Below, piece by piece: positions 1-5,815 of a stretch of 9,689 bases of DNA. The notes under the pieces are model-generated. The model made no database searches. It saw nothing but the letters and a program-made list of their open reading frames with translations, and was not told the DNA's origin. Numbering within the stretch: position 1 is the first letter of the stretch; each line of letters starts with the position of its first letter. Location: assembly GCA_001782645.1 (NCBI GenBank), contig MFPH01000017.1, positions 1 to 9,689 on the forward strand. The letters run 5' to 3'. The position numbers were made by a program, and so were the translations under genes. The DNA is from Candidatus Levybacteria bacterium RIFCSPLOWO2_12_FULL_37_14. Lineage in GTDB: Bacteria; Patescibacteriota; Microgenomatia; Levybacterales; UBA12049.

Positions 1-2
1 AA

Positions 3-1139
3 GAGATGAAAGTAGAACTTTCATACAGGGCAATTCTTTCAGCCTTAAATTTGGCAAACAAATATCTTATTGACAAAACATTGCCGGGTGCAGGAGTAGT
101 GCTTTTGGAGGATGCGGCAAATGAAGTTAGGCTTTCGGGTAGAAGTGAAGTTTTGGAAAGTGACGTTATTAAGCGTGCTGAGGAGAAAACGAAAATAACA
201 TTGAGCGCTCCAACGGAAGAAGAAAAAAAACTTTTGATAAATCTTGAAGGAAAAATGCATGAGACTCTGATTGACCAAGAAGAAGCGGTCAAGAGCATAG
301 CGGAGGGAATTAGAAGAATAAGGTCAGGTCTTAAGATTTCCGCCAAACCTATTTCCTTTCTTTTCTTAGGTCCAACAGGGGTTGGAAAAACCCAGACAGC
401 AAAAGCTTTGTCTGTTTTGTATTTTAATGGAGAAAAAAAGATGATTAGATTTGATATGAGTGAGTACTCATCCAATAATGGAATAGAAAGATTTATCGGT
501 TGCGGCATCGGTTCGGAAAATGAAGGAATTGCGGGAAAGATTCATGAGGCGCCAAGCTCACTTATTCTTCTTGATGAATTTGAAAAAGCAGATCCTTCGA
601 TTCATAATCTATTTTTGCAAATTCTGGATGATGGCAGGCTGACGGATAATAATGGCAAAACTGTTTCTTTCGCAAATGCGATTATTATTGCAACCTCAAA
701 TGCCGGATCTGAATTTATACGGGAAGAAATTAGAAAAGGAGCAATTGTTGACAAGAACTTTAAGGACAAGTTTTTAGGCTATCTTCTTTCCGGAGATATT
801 TTTAAGCCGGAGCTGCTCAACAGGTTTGATGACATTGTGGTTTTCAAACCATTGGGCATGACTGAAGTAATTCAAATTACGACTTTACTTCTTAAGGAAT
901 TTTCCAAAGAACTTTTGGAAAAAGAAATCACATTGAATTTTGATGAAAAGATAATCGCAAAAGTGGCCAAAGAGGGATTTGACGAGCAATTTGGCGCCCG
1001 TCCGCTTAAGCGCTTTGTCCAAGATAATATCGAAGATCTAATTGCCCAAAAAATGCTCAAAGATGAAATAAAAAGAGGAGATAAGGTTAATATCTCCGTA
1101 GATCCCTCCAATAATCTGCAATTAATTGTCAGCGGTTGA
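3..1139 (+). CDS. ClpA/ClpB/ClpC-family AAA+ unfoldase, C-terminal part (5' end outside window)
   Basis: Hexameric Hsp100 ATPase that unfolds or disaggregates proteins; only the end of the first AAA+ module and the whole second module are present. Counting from the Met at base 6, residues 1-70 resemble the small subdomain of the first module, so the gene starts upstream and that Met is internal (the frame is open to the window edge). The second module has Walker A GPTGVGKT (122-129), Walker B LLDEFE with D190/E191, sensor 1 TSN (230-232), an arginine finger in LLNRFD (R273) and sensor 2 GARPL (330-334). All ATPase residues look intact. Between sensor 1 and the arginine finger I see no hydrophobic-Gly-Phe/Leu loop of the kind ClpA and ClpC use to dock ClpP. 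It may therefore be ClpB-like or a divergent ClpC; the missing N-terminal half prevents a firm symbol. The stop codon sits within the nusA promoter region. Confidence 0.9.
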   Translation, partial: EMKVELSYRAILSALNLANKYLIDKTLPGAGVVLLEDAANEVRLSGRSEVLESDVIKRAEEKTKITLSAPTEEEKKLLINLEGKMHETLIDQEEAVKSIAEGIRRIRSGLKISAKPISFLFLGPTGVGKTQTAKALSVLYFNGEKKMIRFDMSEYSSNNGIERFIGCGIGSENEGIAGKIHEAPSSLILLDEFEKADPSIHNLFLQILDDGRLTDNNGKTVSFANAIIIATSNAGSEFIREEIRKGAIVDKNFKDKFLGYLLSGDIFKPELLNRFDDIVVFKPLGMTEVIQITTLLLKEFSKELLEKEITLNFDEKIIAKVAKEGFDEQFGARPLKRFVQDNIEDLIAQKMLKDEIKRGDKVNISVDPSNNLQLIVSG

Positions 1140-1164
1140 AGGTTAAGCTCGAATTTGGTATACT
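1136..1164 (+). promoter_or_regulatory. nusA promoter with extended -10, leaderless geometry
   Basis: A -35 TTGAAG (1136-1141), a 17-bp spacer and a -10 TATACT (1159-1164) preceded by TG-N (1156-1158). The -35 overlaps the stop codon of the upstream Clp gene. Transcription would start near 1171, only about four bases before the nusA ATG at 1175, and there is no Shine-Dalgarno sequence before that ATG. This predicts a leaderless or nearly leaderless mRNA. The boxes are visible directly; activity is inferred. Confidence 0.7.
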
Positions 1165-1174
1165 TACCACTATT

Positions 1175-2392
1175 ATGCCGGCAGTTCAAAGAAGTGAATT
1201 TTTATTAGCGTTAAATCAGGTTGCCAACGAAAGAGGCGTGGATGTTGAGGTTGTACTGGATACAGTCAAAAACGCTATTTTGGCAGCTTACAAGAAAGAC
1301 CATCCGGATGTTGAACTTGAAGAATATTCCACAACTTTAGATAAAAACACGGGAGAAGCTACAATTTTTCATAAGAAAAAAGACGTTACTCCTCCGGGTT
1401 TTGGGAGGATTGCAGCCCAGACAGCCAGACAGGTAATTTTGCAAAAAATCAGAGAAAAAGAAAAAGAAGCAATCATCGCAGATTACAAATTAAGAGTCGG
1501 AACAATTGTTAATGGAATGATTTTGCGATTTGCAGGACCAAATATTATAGTTGATATTGGGAAGACAGAGGCTTTAATGCCAATTCCGGAACAGATTCCG
1601 AATGAAAAGTATCATTTGAATCAAAGATTGGCTGTTTTTATTTCTGAAATTAGAGAAGGGCTAAAAGGCGATGAAATTATTGTTTCAAGAAGCAATAATG
1701 GATTATTGGAAGGATTATTTAAAAGAGAAGTTCCTGAAGTTGCCAAGGGAAGCGTGGTTATAAAAAATATTGCCAGGGAAGCAGGAATTAGGAGCAAAGT
1801 CGCCGTTTTCTCAAATCAACAAGGAATAGATCCTGTTGGGAGCTGTGTTGGGCAGCGGGGCGTCAGAGTTCAGGCTATTATTCAAGAATTCGGCGGAATC
1901 GAGAAAATTGACATAATTCAATGGCAGGAGAATGTCAAAGATTATATTACTCAGGCTTTGTCTCCCGCTAAGAGGGTGAGGGTAGAGTTGGATAAAAACC
2001 CTTCGGCAAGCTCAGGGCAAGAAAAAGTGGCGCGCGTATTTGTTCCGGTTGAGGAATTGTCTTTAGCCATCGGTCGGGACGGACAAAATGTCCGTCTTGC
2101 TTCGAAATTAACAGGTTACAGACTTGAAATAGAAGAAGACAAAGCTATTGTTGCAGAGGTATCGAAAGAATCTTCCTCTGCTAAAGTTTCCACCGACGCA
2201 AAGGTTGTGATGGACAAGTCGGAAGGGCAACGGGAAAAAGTATCAAAAACATCAAAGGAAGAGGGAGAGAAAACGGAAGTCAAGGTTGAGGAAAAGAAAA
2301 AAGAGAAAAAAGTTGAAAAGGTTAAAGTTGAAACAAAGAAAGAAGAGCCAAAGGAAAAAAAAGATGAAGTTCCAGAGATTCCAAAAGCTTAA
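1175..2392 (+). CDS. nusA: Transcription termination/antitermination factor NusA
   Basis: Cytoplasmic RNA polymerase-binding factor controlling pausing, termination and antitermination; 405 residues from ATG 1175. The N-terminal polymerase-binding domain covers about 1-120 and includes the family signature FGRIAAQTARQVILQKIRE. It is followed by an S1 domain (about 125-195), KH1 (motif DPVGSCVGQRGVRVQ) and KH2 (motif AIGRDGQNVRLASKLTGY). The tail of about 80 residues is very rich in Lys and Glu. A TTG at 1136, overlapping the upstream stop, is in frame, but the promoter at 1136-1164 and the NusA-like N-terminus favour ATG 1175. Two repeat-derived pieces are carried in frame: PSASSGQ (276-282) between KH1 and KH2, and SAKVSTDAK in the tail. 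infB follows after 33 bp, the classic nusA-infB pairing. Confidence 0.96.
   Translation: MPAVQRSEFLLALNQVANERGVDVEVVLDTVKNAILAAYKKDHPDVELEEYSTTLDKNTGEATIFHKKKDVTPPGFGRIAAQTARQVILQKIREKEKEAIIADYKLRVGTIVNGMILRFAGPNIIVDIGKTEALMPIPEQIPNEKYHLNQRLAVFISEIREGLKGDEIIVSRSNNGLLEGLFKREVPEVAKGSVVIKNIAREAGIRSKVAVFSNQQGIDPVGSCVGQRGVRVQAIIQEFGGIEKIDIIQWQENVKDYITQALSPAKRVRVELDKNPSASSGQEKVARVFVPVEELSLAIGRDGQNVRLASKLTGYRLEIEEDKAIVAEVSKESSSAKVSTDAKVVMDKSEGQREKVSKTSKEEGEKTEVKVEEKKKEKKVEKVKVETKKEEPKEKKDEVPEIPKA
1999..2021 (+). repeat. In-frame GC-rich repeat piece inside nusA (PSASSGQ)
   Basis: A GC-rich piece with short inverted ends (CCCT at 1999-2002, AGGG at 2014-2017) encodes Pro-Ser-Ala-Ser-Ser-Gly-Gln in the connector between KH1 and KH2. 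It ends with TCAGGGCAAG (2012-2021), matching TCCGGGCAGG in infB and TCAGGGCAGG in the Lon-like gene, each read in the same codon phase as Ser-Gly-Gln. The base composition stands out from the AT-rich surroundings. Confidence 0.6.
2180..2204 (+). repeat. In-frame repeat piece in the nusA tail (AKVSTDAK)
   Basis: A short segment encoding Ala-Lys-Val-Ser-Thr-Asp-Ala-Lys interrupts the Lys/Glu-rich C-terminal tail of NusA. Its core TTTCCACCGACGCAAAGG is more GC-rich than the flanks. I recall similar peptides and DNA in other CPR proteins, but this window holds no second copy, so the assignment rests on memory and composition. Confidence 0.4.
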
Positions 2393-2425
2393 TTCTATGA
2401 GAACTTCTTTTGTTAATAAAAATAT

Positions 2426-3964
2426 ATGGCAAATAAAAAAATACAGGATTCAGCACCTCGAATAACCTCATCCGTTCCTCCTGTTGTTGCAGTTTTAGGT
2501 CATGTTGACCACGGAAAAACATCACTTTTGGATGCAATCCGAAAAACAAATATTGCATCACGAGAACATGGCGGAATTACCCAGGGAATTGGAGCATCAA
2601 GCGTGGAAATTACAGTTGAAGGAATTAGGAAGCGCATCACATTTATAGATACTCCTGGACATGAAGCATTTATTCATATGAGAGGACGCGGAGCCCAAGC
2701 CGCAGACATAGGATTATTAGCAGTTTCCTTAGTTGATGGAGTCATGCCTCAAACAAAAGAAAGCATTGAACTTCTCAAAAAAGCACAAATTCCTTTTATT
2801 GTCGTATTAACCAAATCAGATGTTCCCGACAAGAATGAAGAAAAAGTTAAAGGACAATTAGTGAAGGAAAAAGTTTTATTGGAGGGTTACGGGGGAGATG
2901 TTCCATATATTTCTGTATCTAGTAAGGCAAATACAAACATAAAAGAATTATTAGAGTTAATAAGTTTGGTTTTTGATATGAAACAAAAACCGGTTTTAAA
3001 CAACCAGCTTAAGGGCATTATTATTGAATCCCAGCTTGATCAGAAATCCGGGCCTAGGGCAACAGTGGTTATAAAATCTGGAACATTATCCGTAAGAGAT
3101 GAAGTAGAATGCGATGGAATCAAGGCAAGAGTGAGGACAATCATAAATGATAAAGGTGTACATTTGGATAAGGCAACTGTTGGAGAAGCAATTGAGGTTC
3201 TGGGATTTGAAAAAGTGCCTCCGGTTGGAGGAATAGTTGTAAGAAAAAGCGAAGTCGGAAGTATTCCTGCCACGCCTGTCAAGCAGGCGAGCCCCAATGC
3301 TTTGCTCGTCCGCTCCTCTTTTGCCTCCCCTCCAGTTCCGTTTAGGTCCGGGCAGGAGGCAATGCCGATGCCGGAGGATTTCTTAAACACTAAAGAAGTA
3401 CCAACACTCTCAATTGTTTTATGTGCGGACAATCAAGGGTCTTTAGAAGCGATTGTTAGGTCGCTGCCGAAAGAAATAAATATTGCTCTTCAAAAAACAG
3501 GCGATATTACGACAACAGATATTCTATTGGCGAAATCAATAAATGCAATAGTTTTGGGTTTTAATACGAAGATGCGGCCGGAAATTGTCAAATTTGCTGT
3601 TCAGGAAAAAGTTTTGGCCAAAAACTATAAGATTATCTACGAATTAATATCAGAAATAAAAGATGTTCTGGAAGGAAAACAATTGGCATTAGTTGAGGAA
3701 ATTTTTGGGCGGGCAAAAATACTAGCTGTTTTTCCATATGATGCAACAAAAGTTTTGGGAATTAAAGTTTTGGAAGGGCGCGTTGCGCGCGGGGACAAGA
3801 TTCGATTGATCAGAAAAGAAGAAATTATCGGAGAAAGCACTATTAATTCAGTCAGGAAGAATAAGGATGTTGTTTCAAAAATAGAGCAGAATCAGGAAGG
3901 CGGCGTAATCCTTTCTCCTTTCCTTGACTTTACTATAGGCGATATGTTAATATGCCACGGATAG
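2426..3964 (+). CDS. infB: Translation initiation factor IF-2, short form
   Basis: GTPase that brings initiator fMet-tRNA to the 30S subunit and promotes subunit joining; 512 residues. The long N-terminal extension common in bacterial IF2 is absent, so the G domain begins almost at once. G1 is GHVDHGKT (25-32), followed by the GGITQGIGA switch region, G3 DTPGH (75-79), G4 TKSD (129-132, normally NKxD) and G5 near SSK. Domains II, III and the C-terminal C1/C2 region follow. About 35 residues at 280-314, between domains II and III, look like a foreign insert. The C2 domain is divergent: the conserved ECG motif reads E491-G492-G493, and the other conserved fMet-site Cys aligns with Ile446. No clear Shine-Dalgarno precedes ATG 2426; it is probably cotranscribed with nusA. 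Confidence 0.96.
   Translation: MANKKIQDSAPRITSSVPPVVAVLGHVDHGKTSLLDAIRKTNIASREHGGITQGIGASSVEITVEGIRKRITFIDTPGHEAFIHMRGRGAQAADIGLLAVSLVDGVMPQTKESIELLKKAQIPFIVVLTKSDVPDKNEEKVKGQLVKEKVLLEGYGGDVPYISVSSKANTNIKELLELISLVFDMKQKPVLNNQLKGIIIESQLDQKSGPRATVVIKSGTLSVRDEVECDGIKARVRTIINDKGVHLDKATVGEAIEVLGFEKVPPVGGIVVRKSEVGSIPATPVKQASPNALLVRSSFASPPVPFRSGQEAMPMPEDFLNTKEVPTLSIVLCADNQGSLEAIVRSLPKEINIALQKTGDITTTDILLAKSINAIVLGFNTKMRPEIVKFAVQEKVLAKNYKIIYELISEIKDVLEGKQLALVEEIFGRAKILAVFPYDATKVLGIKVLEGRVARGDKIRLIRKEEIIGESTINSVRKNKDVVSKIEQNQEGGVILSPFLDFTIGDMLICHG
3270..3365 (+). repeat. In-frame palindromic repeat insert inside infB
   Basis: A GC-rich segment with nested inverted repeats: GCCTG (3274-3278) with CAGGC (3284-3288), and TTGCCTCC (3321-3328) with GGAGGCAA (3355-3362), a perfect 8-bp pair. 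It encodes roughly residues 282-313 of IF2, a Pro/Ser/Ala-rich stretch with no counterpart I recognise in the family, at the junction of domains II and III. It contains TCCGGGCAGG (3347-3356), read as Ser-Gly-Gln, the same core seen in nusA and the Lon-like gene. It may be a composite of several short repeats. Confidence 0.6.
3924..3953 (+). promoter_or_regulatory. Candidate promoter for the DHH-like gene, inside the end of infB
   Basis: TTGACT (3924-3929), an 18-bp spacer and TAATAT (3948-3953) with TG-N at 3945-3947. Transcription would begin around 3960, just before the hairpin at 3966. The rpsO promoter/hairpin arrangement is the same. The -10 matches consensus at only four of six positions, so this is tentative. 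Confidence 0.35.
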
Positions 3965-3965
3965 C

Positions 3966-4030
3966 AAGTTAAAAGTTCAAAGTGCAAAGTTCAAAGTTAA
4001 TTTTGAATTTTTAATTTTTAATTTTGAATT
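3966..4030 (+). repeat. Dispersed A/T-rich inverted repeat, copy 1 (sense-strand RNA hairpin)
   Basis: Left arm 3966-3982 pairs with 4001-4017 over 17 consecutive positions in sense-strand RNA: 14 Watson-Crick pairs plus G3968-U4015, G3975-U4008 and G3982-U4001. Further copies of the short units (AAGTTCAAAG and TTTTGAATT) allow alternative pairings out to 4030. Nineteen bases of each arm (3966-3984 and 4001-4019) recur exactly at 6492-6510 and 6576-6594. The element fills the gap between infB and the DHH-like gene, and GCGAAGCG (4034-4041) follows it. It has no U-tract after a GC stem, so it is not a typical intrinsic terminator. Confidence 0.7.
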
Positions 4031-4034
4031 GGAG
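4031..4034 (+). promoter_or_regulatory. Shine-Dalgarno GGAG for the DHH-like gene
   Basis: GGAG lies 10 bases before ATG 4045 and is the clearest Shine-Dalgarno in the window. It decides for ATG 4045 over the in-frame TTG at 4024, which sits inside the repeat and upstream of this site. Confidence 0.55.
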
Positions 4035-4044
4035 CGAAGCGGCT

Positions 4045-5022
4045 ATGGACAATGTAATGCTTGAAAAGATTAAAGACCTCTTAGCCAAAAACGAAAACAT
4101 AGGCATCGCTATTGGAAAAAATCCCGGTATTGATGAAATGGCTGCAGGATTATCTTTGTATCTTGTTCTTTCAGAAATTGGCAAAAAAATTACCATTGTT
4201 TGTCCTACGGATCCAATTGTGGAAGTTTCTTCTCTGGTTGGAATAGACAAAGTGAAAAAATCTTTTAATGGAGGGGCAAATGGAGATTTAACAGTGACCT
4301 TTCCATACAAAGAGGGAGAAATTGAAAAAATTTCCTATACCCTCGAAGAAGGAAAATTAAATATTTTGGTTAAGGCCGGAGAGAATGGTCTTTCTTTTAA
4401 TGAAAAAGACGTTGAATTTAAGAGGGAGGGAGCCGCTCCCGGTCTTGTTTTTGTTGTAGGGACACCGCGAATATCAGACTTGGGAACAGCTTTTGACATG
4501 GAAACTCTTAAGGATTCAAAGGTAGTAAATATAGATTATAAATCGGAAAATCAGGGATTCGGAGACATACCGCTCCTTGGCAAGAGCGCATCCTCTATCT
4601 GTGAATTAATGGCAAATTTTATTATTTCCTTGGATCTTAAAATGGATGTTGATGTTTCTTCCAACTTGTTAACCGGCATCATTGCTGCGACAGATAACTT
4701 TCAAAGTTCCGTAACTTCCGCATTAGCCTTTGAAACAGCTGCTACTCTTTTGAAAAAAGGCGCGGTTAGAAAAGTAAAAAACATATTAAATTCCGATATT
4801 GAAGAAGATGCTTTTTTCTCCCCAAAATCAGATTTTAAACCTTCATTTGCTAACATTTCAAAGGGTACGGAAGAAAAAAAAGAGGACAAGAAGGATGCCG
4901 CCTTCGCCAAAGGCTTCGGCCCGCTTCGCCAAAGCGACAGCGAGGCGAGCGAGCCAACGGAAGATAATCCTCCGGATGACTGGTTGGCTCCTAAAATTTA
5001 CAAAGGCTCGACCAATGTTTAA
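4045..5022 (+). CDS. Degenerate DHH-family (NrnA-like) protein, probably not catalytic
   Basis: 325 residues from ATG 4045. The fold resembles the DHH phosphoesterase domain of NrnA-type oligoribonucleases, but the metal ligands are altered. The usual HxNPDGDAxGS motif reads NPGIDEMAAG (26-35), the DHH signature reads D164-Y165-K166, and the DTGxF motif reads TDNF (216-219). The surrounding framework (GFGDIPLLGKSASSICELM, then LLTGIIAATDNF and an AFETAATLLKKGA helix) fits the family. About 80 extra residues of beta-rich character lie between the first motif and the DHH position. No DHHA1 domain follows; instead there is a charged, low-complexity tail with a repeat insert. A role in RNA or nucleotide binding without hydrolysis is inference. 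Its place behind infB matches where nrnA often lies. The 228-residue gene begins 8 bp later. Confidence 0.7.
   Translation: MDNVMLEKIKDLLAKNENIGIAIGKNPGIDEMAAGLSLYLVLSEIGKKITIVCPTDPIVEVSSLVGIDKVKKSFNGGANGDLTVTFPYKEGEIEKISYTLEEGKLNILVKAGENGLSFNEKDVEFKREGAAPGLVFVVGTPRISDLGTAFDMETLKDSKVVNIDYKSENQGFGDIPLLGKSASSICELMANFIISLDLKMDVDVSSNLLTGIIAATDNFQSSVTSALAFETAATLLKKGAVRKVKNILNSDIEEDAFFSPKSDFKPSFANISKGTEEKKEDKKDAAFAKGFGPLRQSDSEASEPTEDNPPDDWLAPKIYKGSTNV
4899..4955 (+). repeat. In-frame GC-rich repeat insert in the DHH-like gene tail
   Basis: CTTCGCCAAAG occurs twice, at 4902-4912 and 4924-4934, within a strongly GC-rich block that also holds the inverted pair GCCTT (4900-4904)/AAGGC (4910-4914). In the gene's frame it reads AAFAKGFGPLRQSDSEASEP. 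In the +1 frame it reads FAKATARRAS, a peptide I recall from CPR repeat inserts, which suggests this DNA element can be tolerated in more than one reading frame. Confidence 0.6.
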
Positions 5023-5030
5023 TAAATAAT

Positions 5031-5717
5031 ATGTCAGAATTTTTAAAAGGATCAGATCGTTTAATGCAATCAATAGCAGAGCTTAAAGTAAATCTTTTTT
5101 CTCCAGAAGCAATTACTAAATTTTGGAAAGCAAAATTGCAAGCAGATGGAAAAAGAATAGGACTGGATATTTCTGTGCTGGATTGCAATTGGACAAAGAG
5201 GGAAATGAGAAAGCCAATGATAGGCATTAATGGCGCAGAAGTTCCTTCAATGATGGTTTACATTCCACAAGAGCTTTACGGACAAGAAGGATTGATAAAA
5301 TTGGGACAAATGTACCCAAAGATGAATATCTGGCCTGTTCAAAAAGAGACTGTTGCATGGGTTATGCGGGATAGCCCTGATTCAAGCAAAAAAGGGAGAT
5401 GGATAAAAGTGGAAGCGACTATTGATGCTCCAAATATTAATACTACCGAAAAAGATCTTAAGAATCATGCCAAAGCCAAAAAATATTCACGTCAGAGATT
5501 AATTACATATATCTTTGCTTCTCAAGCAAGTAAGGATTTAACAGGACATTATCTGGATGAGGAATCGACATGGTCTCGTCTTGGTACTCATTTCCAGAGC
5601 GAGGTGGCTTACGTTCGCTTCCACTCAGATGGCGATTTGACTATCCCTTGGCCTCTGGATCCGCAGGCTCATGGGGCGGGCATAGGTGGTCGTTTTGAAG
5701 AAGTAAAAAAAGCTTAG
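5031..5717 (+). CDS. Hypothetical protein, 228 residues, unrecognised
   Basis: I do not recognise this protein. It is soluble-looking, with no signal peptide, membrane segment or coiled coil. Aromatic residues are frequent, with several Trp (FWKAKL, DCNWTKREM, MNIWPVQKE, VAWVMRD, GRWIKVE, STWSRLG, TIPWPLD). A basic helix-like segment (KDLKNHAKAKKYSRQRL) lies near residues 146-162, and a Gly-rich end (AHGAGIGGRFEEV) precedes the C-terminus. Codon use and AT content match its neighbours, so it is probably a native gene. It starts at ATG 5031, 8 bp after the DHH-like gene, with no Shine-Dalgarno, and is most likely cotranscribed with it. A joint function of the two is plausible but unproven. Confidence 0.8.
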   Translation: MSEFLKGSDRLMQSIAELKVNLFSPEAITKFWKAKLQADGKRIGLDISVLDCNWTKREMRKPMIGINGAEVPSMMVYIPQELYGQEGLIKLGQMYPKMNIWPVQKETVAWVMRDSPDSSKKGRWIKVEATIDAPNINTTEKDLKNHAKAKKYSRQRLITYIFASQASKDLTGHYLDEESTWSRLGTHFQSEVAYVRFHSDGDLTIPWPLDPQAHGAGIGGRFEEVKKA

Positions 5718-5739
5718 CCTACATCTTCAAAATTCCTCT

Positions 5740-5764
5740 CTTGAGAATGTTTGGGGAAACTGCT
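5740..5764 (+). repeat. Direct repeat, left copy flanking the toxin-antitoxin module
   Basis: Matches 6455-6479 at 22 of 25 positions, including the exact 16-bp core GTTTGGGGAAACTGCT (5749-5764). The right copy is the -35 box, spacer and first -10 base of the rpsO promoter. Here the -35-like TTGAGA (5741-5746) is kept, but the sequence after the core is GCGCGA instead of ATAATA, so no -10 box is present. The distance between copies is 715 bp. Confidence 0.75.
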
Positions 5765-5776
5765 GCGCGATTGCAT

Positions 5777-5793
5777 CTTGACAAGTTGTCAAG
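5777..5793. promoter_or_regulatory. Palindromic operator over the toxin-antitoxin -35 box
   Basis: CTTGACAA (5777-5784), a central G, then TTGTCAAG (5786-5793): a perfect 17-bp palindrome that contains the whole -35 hexamer. Phd/YefM antitoxins usually repress their own operons by binding such palindromes, so this is the expected autoregulatory site. The palindrome is seen directly; binding is inferred. Confidence 0.7.
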
Positions 5794-5806
5794 AAAGTAT
5801 TATATT
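5778..5806 (+). promoter_or_regulatory. Toxin-antitoxin promoter, near-consensus
   Basis: TTGACA (5778-5783), a 17-bp spacer and TATATT (5801-5806): a perfect -35 and a good -10. Transcription would begin near 5812-5813, three or four bases before ATG 5816. As for nusA, this predicts a leaderless antitoxin-toxin mRNA, and no Shine-Dalgarno is present. Confidence 0.75.
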
Positions 5807-5815
5807 AGACATAAT

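Noticed and set aside
1136..1174. TTG 1136 as the nusA start, overlapping the Clp stop
   Set aside because: The extra 13 residues do not resemble NusA, and the same bases form a good promoter; ATG 1175 gives the expected N-terminus.
3040..3432. 130-codon ORF on the - strand within infB
   Set aside because: It lies entirely opposite a strongly conserved gene, has Ser/Thr-rich composition typical of antisense shadows, and shows no recognisable motif.
3966..4030. Hairpin considered as an intrinsic terminator after infB
   Set aside because: The stem is almost pure A/U with G-U pairs, there is no GC-rich stem followed by a U-tract, and the same element sits in the rpsO leader, where a terminator after a strong promoter would make little sense.
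4799..5029. Overlapping + strand ORF in another frame across the end of the DHH-like gene
   Set aside because: It is Lys/Arg-rich with no family resemblance. It arises from the repeat insert read in an alternative frame, and the DHH-like frame is the one with conserved structure.
5741..5815. TTG 5741 as the antitoxin start
   Set aside because: It would put the operator and promoter inside the coding region. ATG 5816 starts exactly at the conserved Phd/YefM N-terminus.
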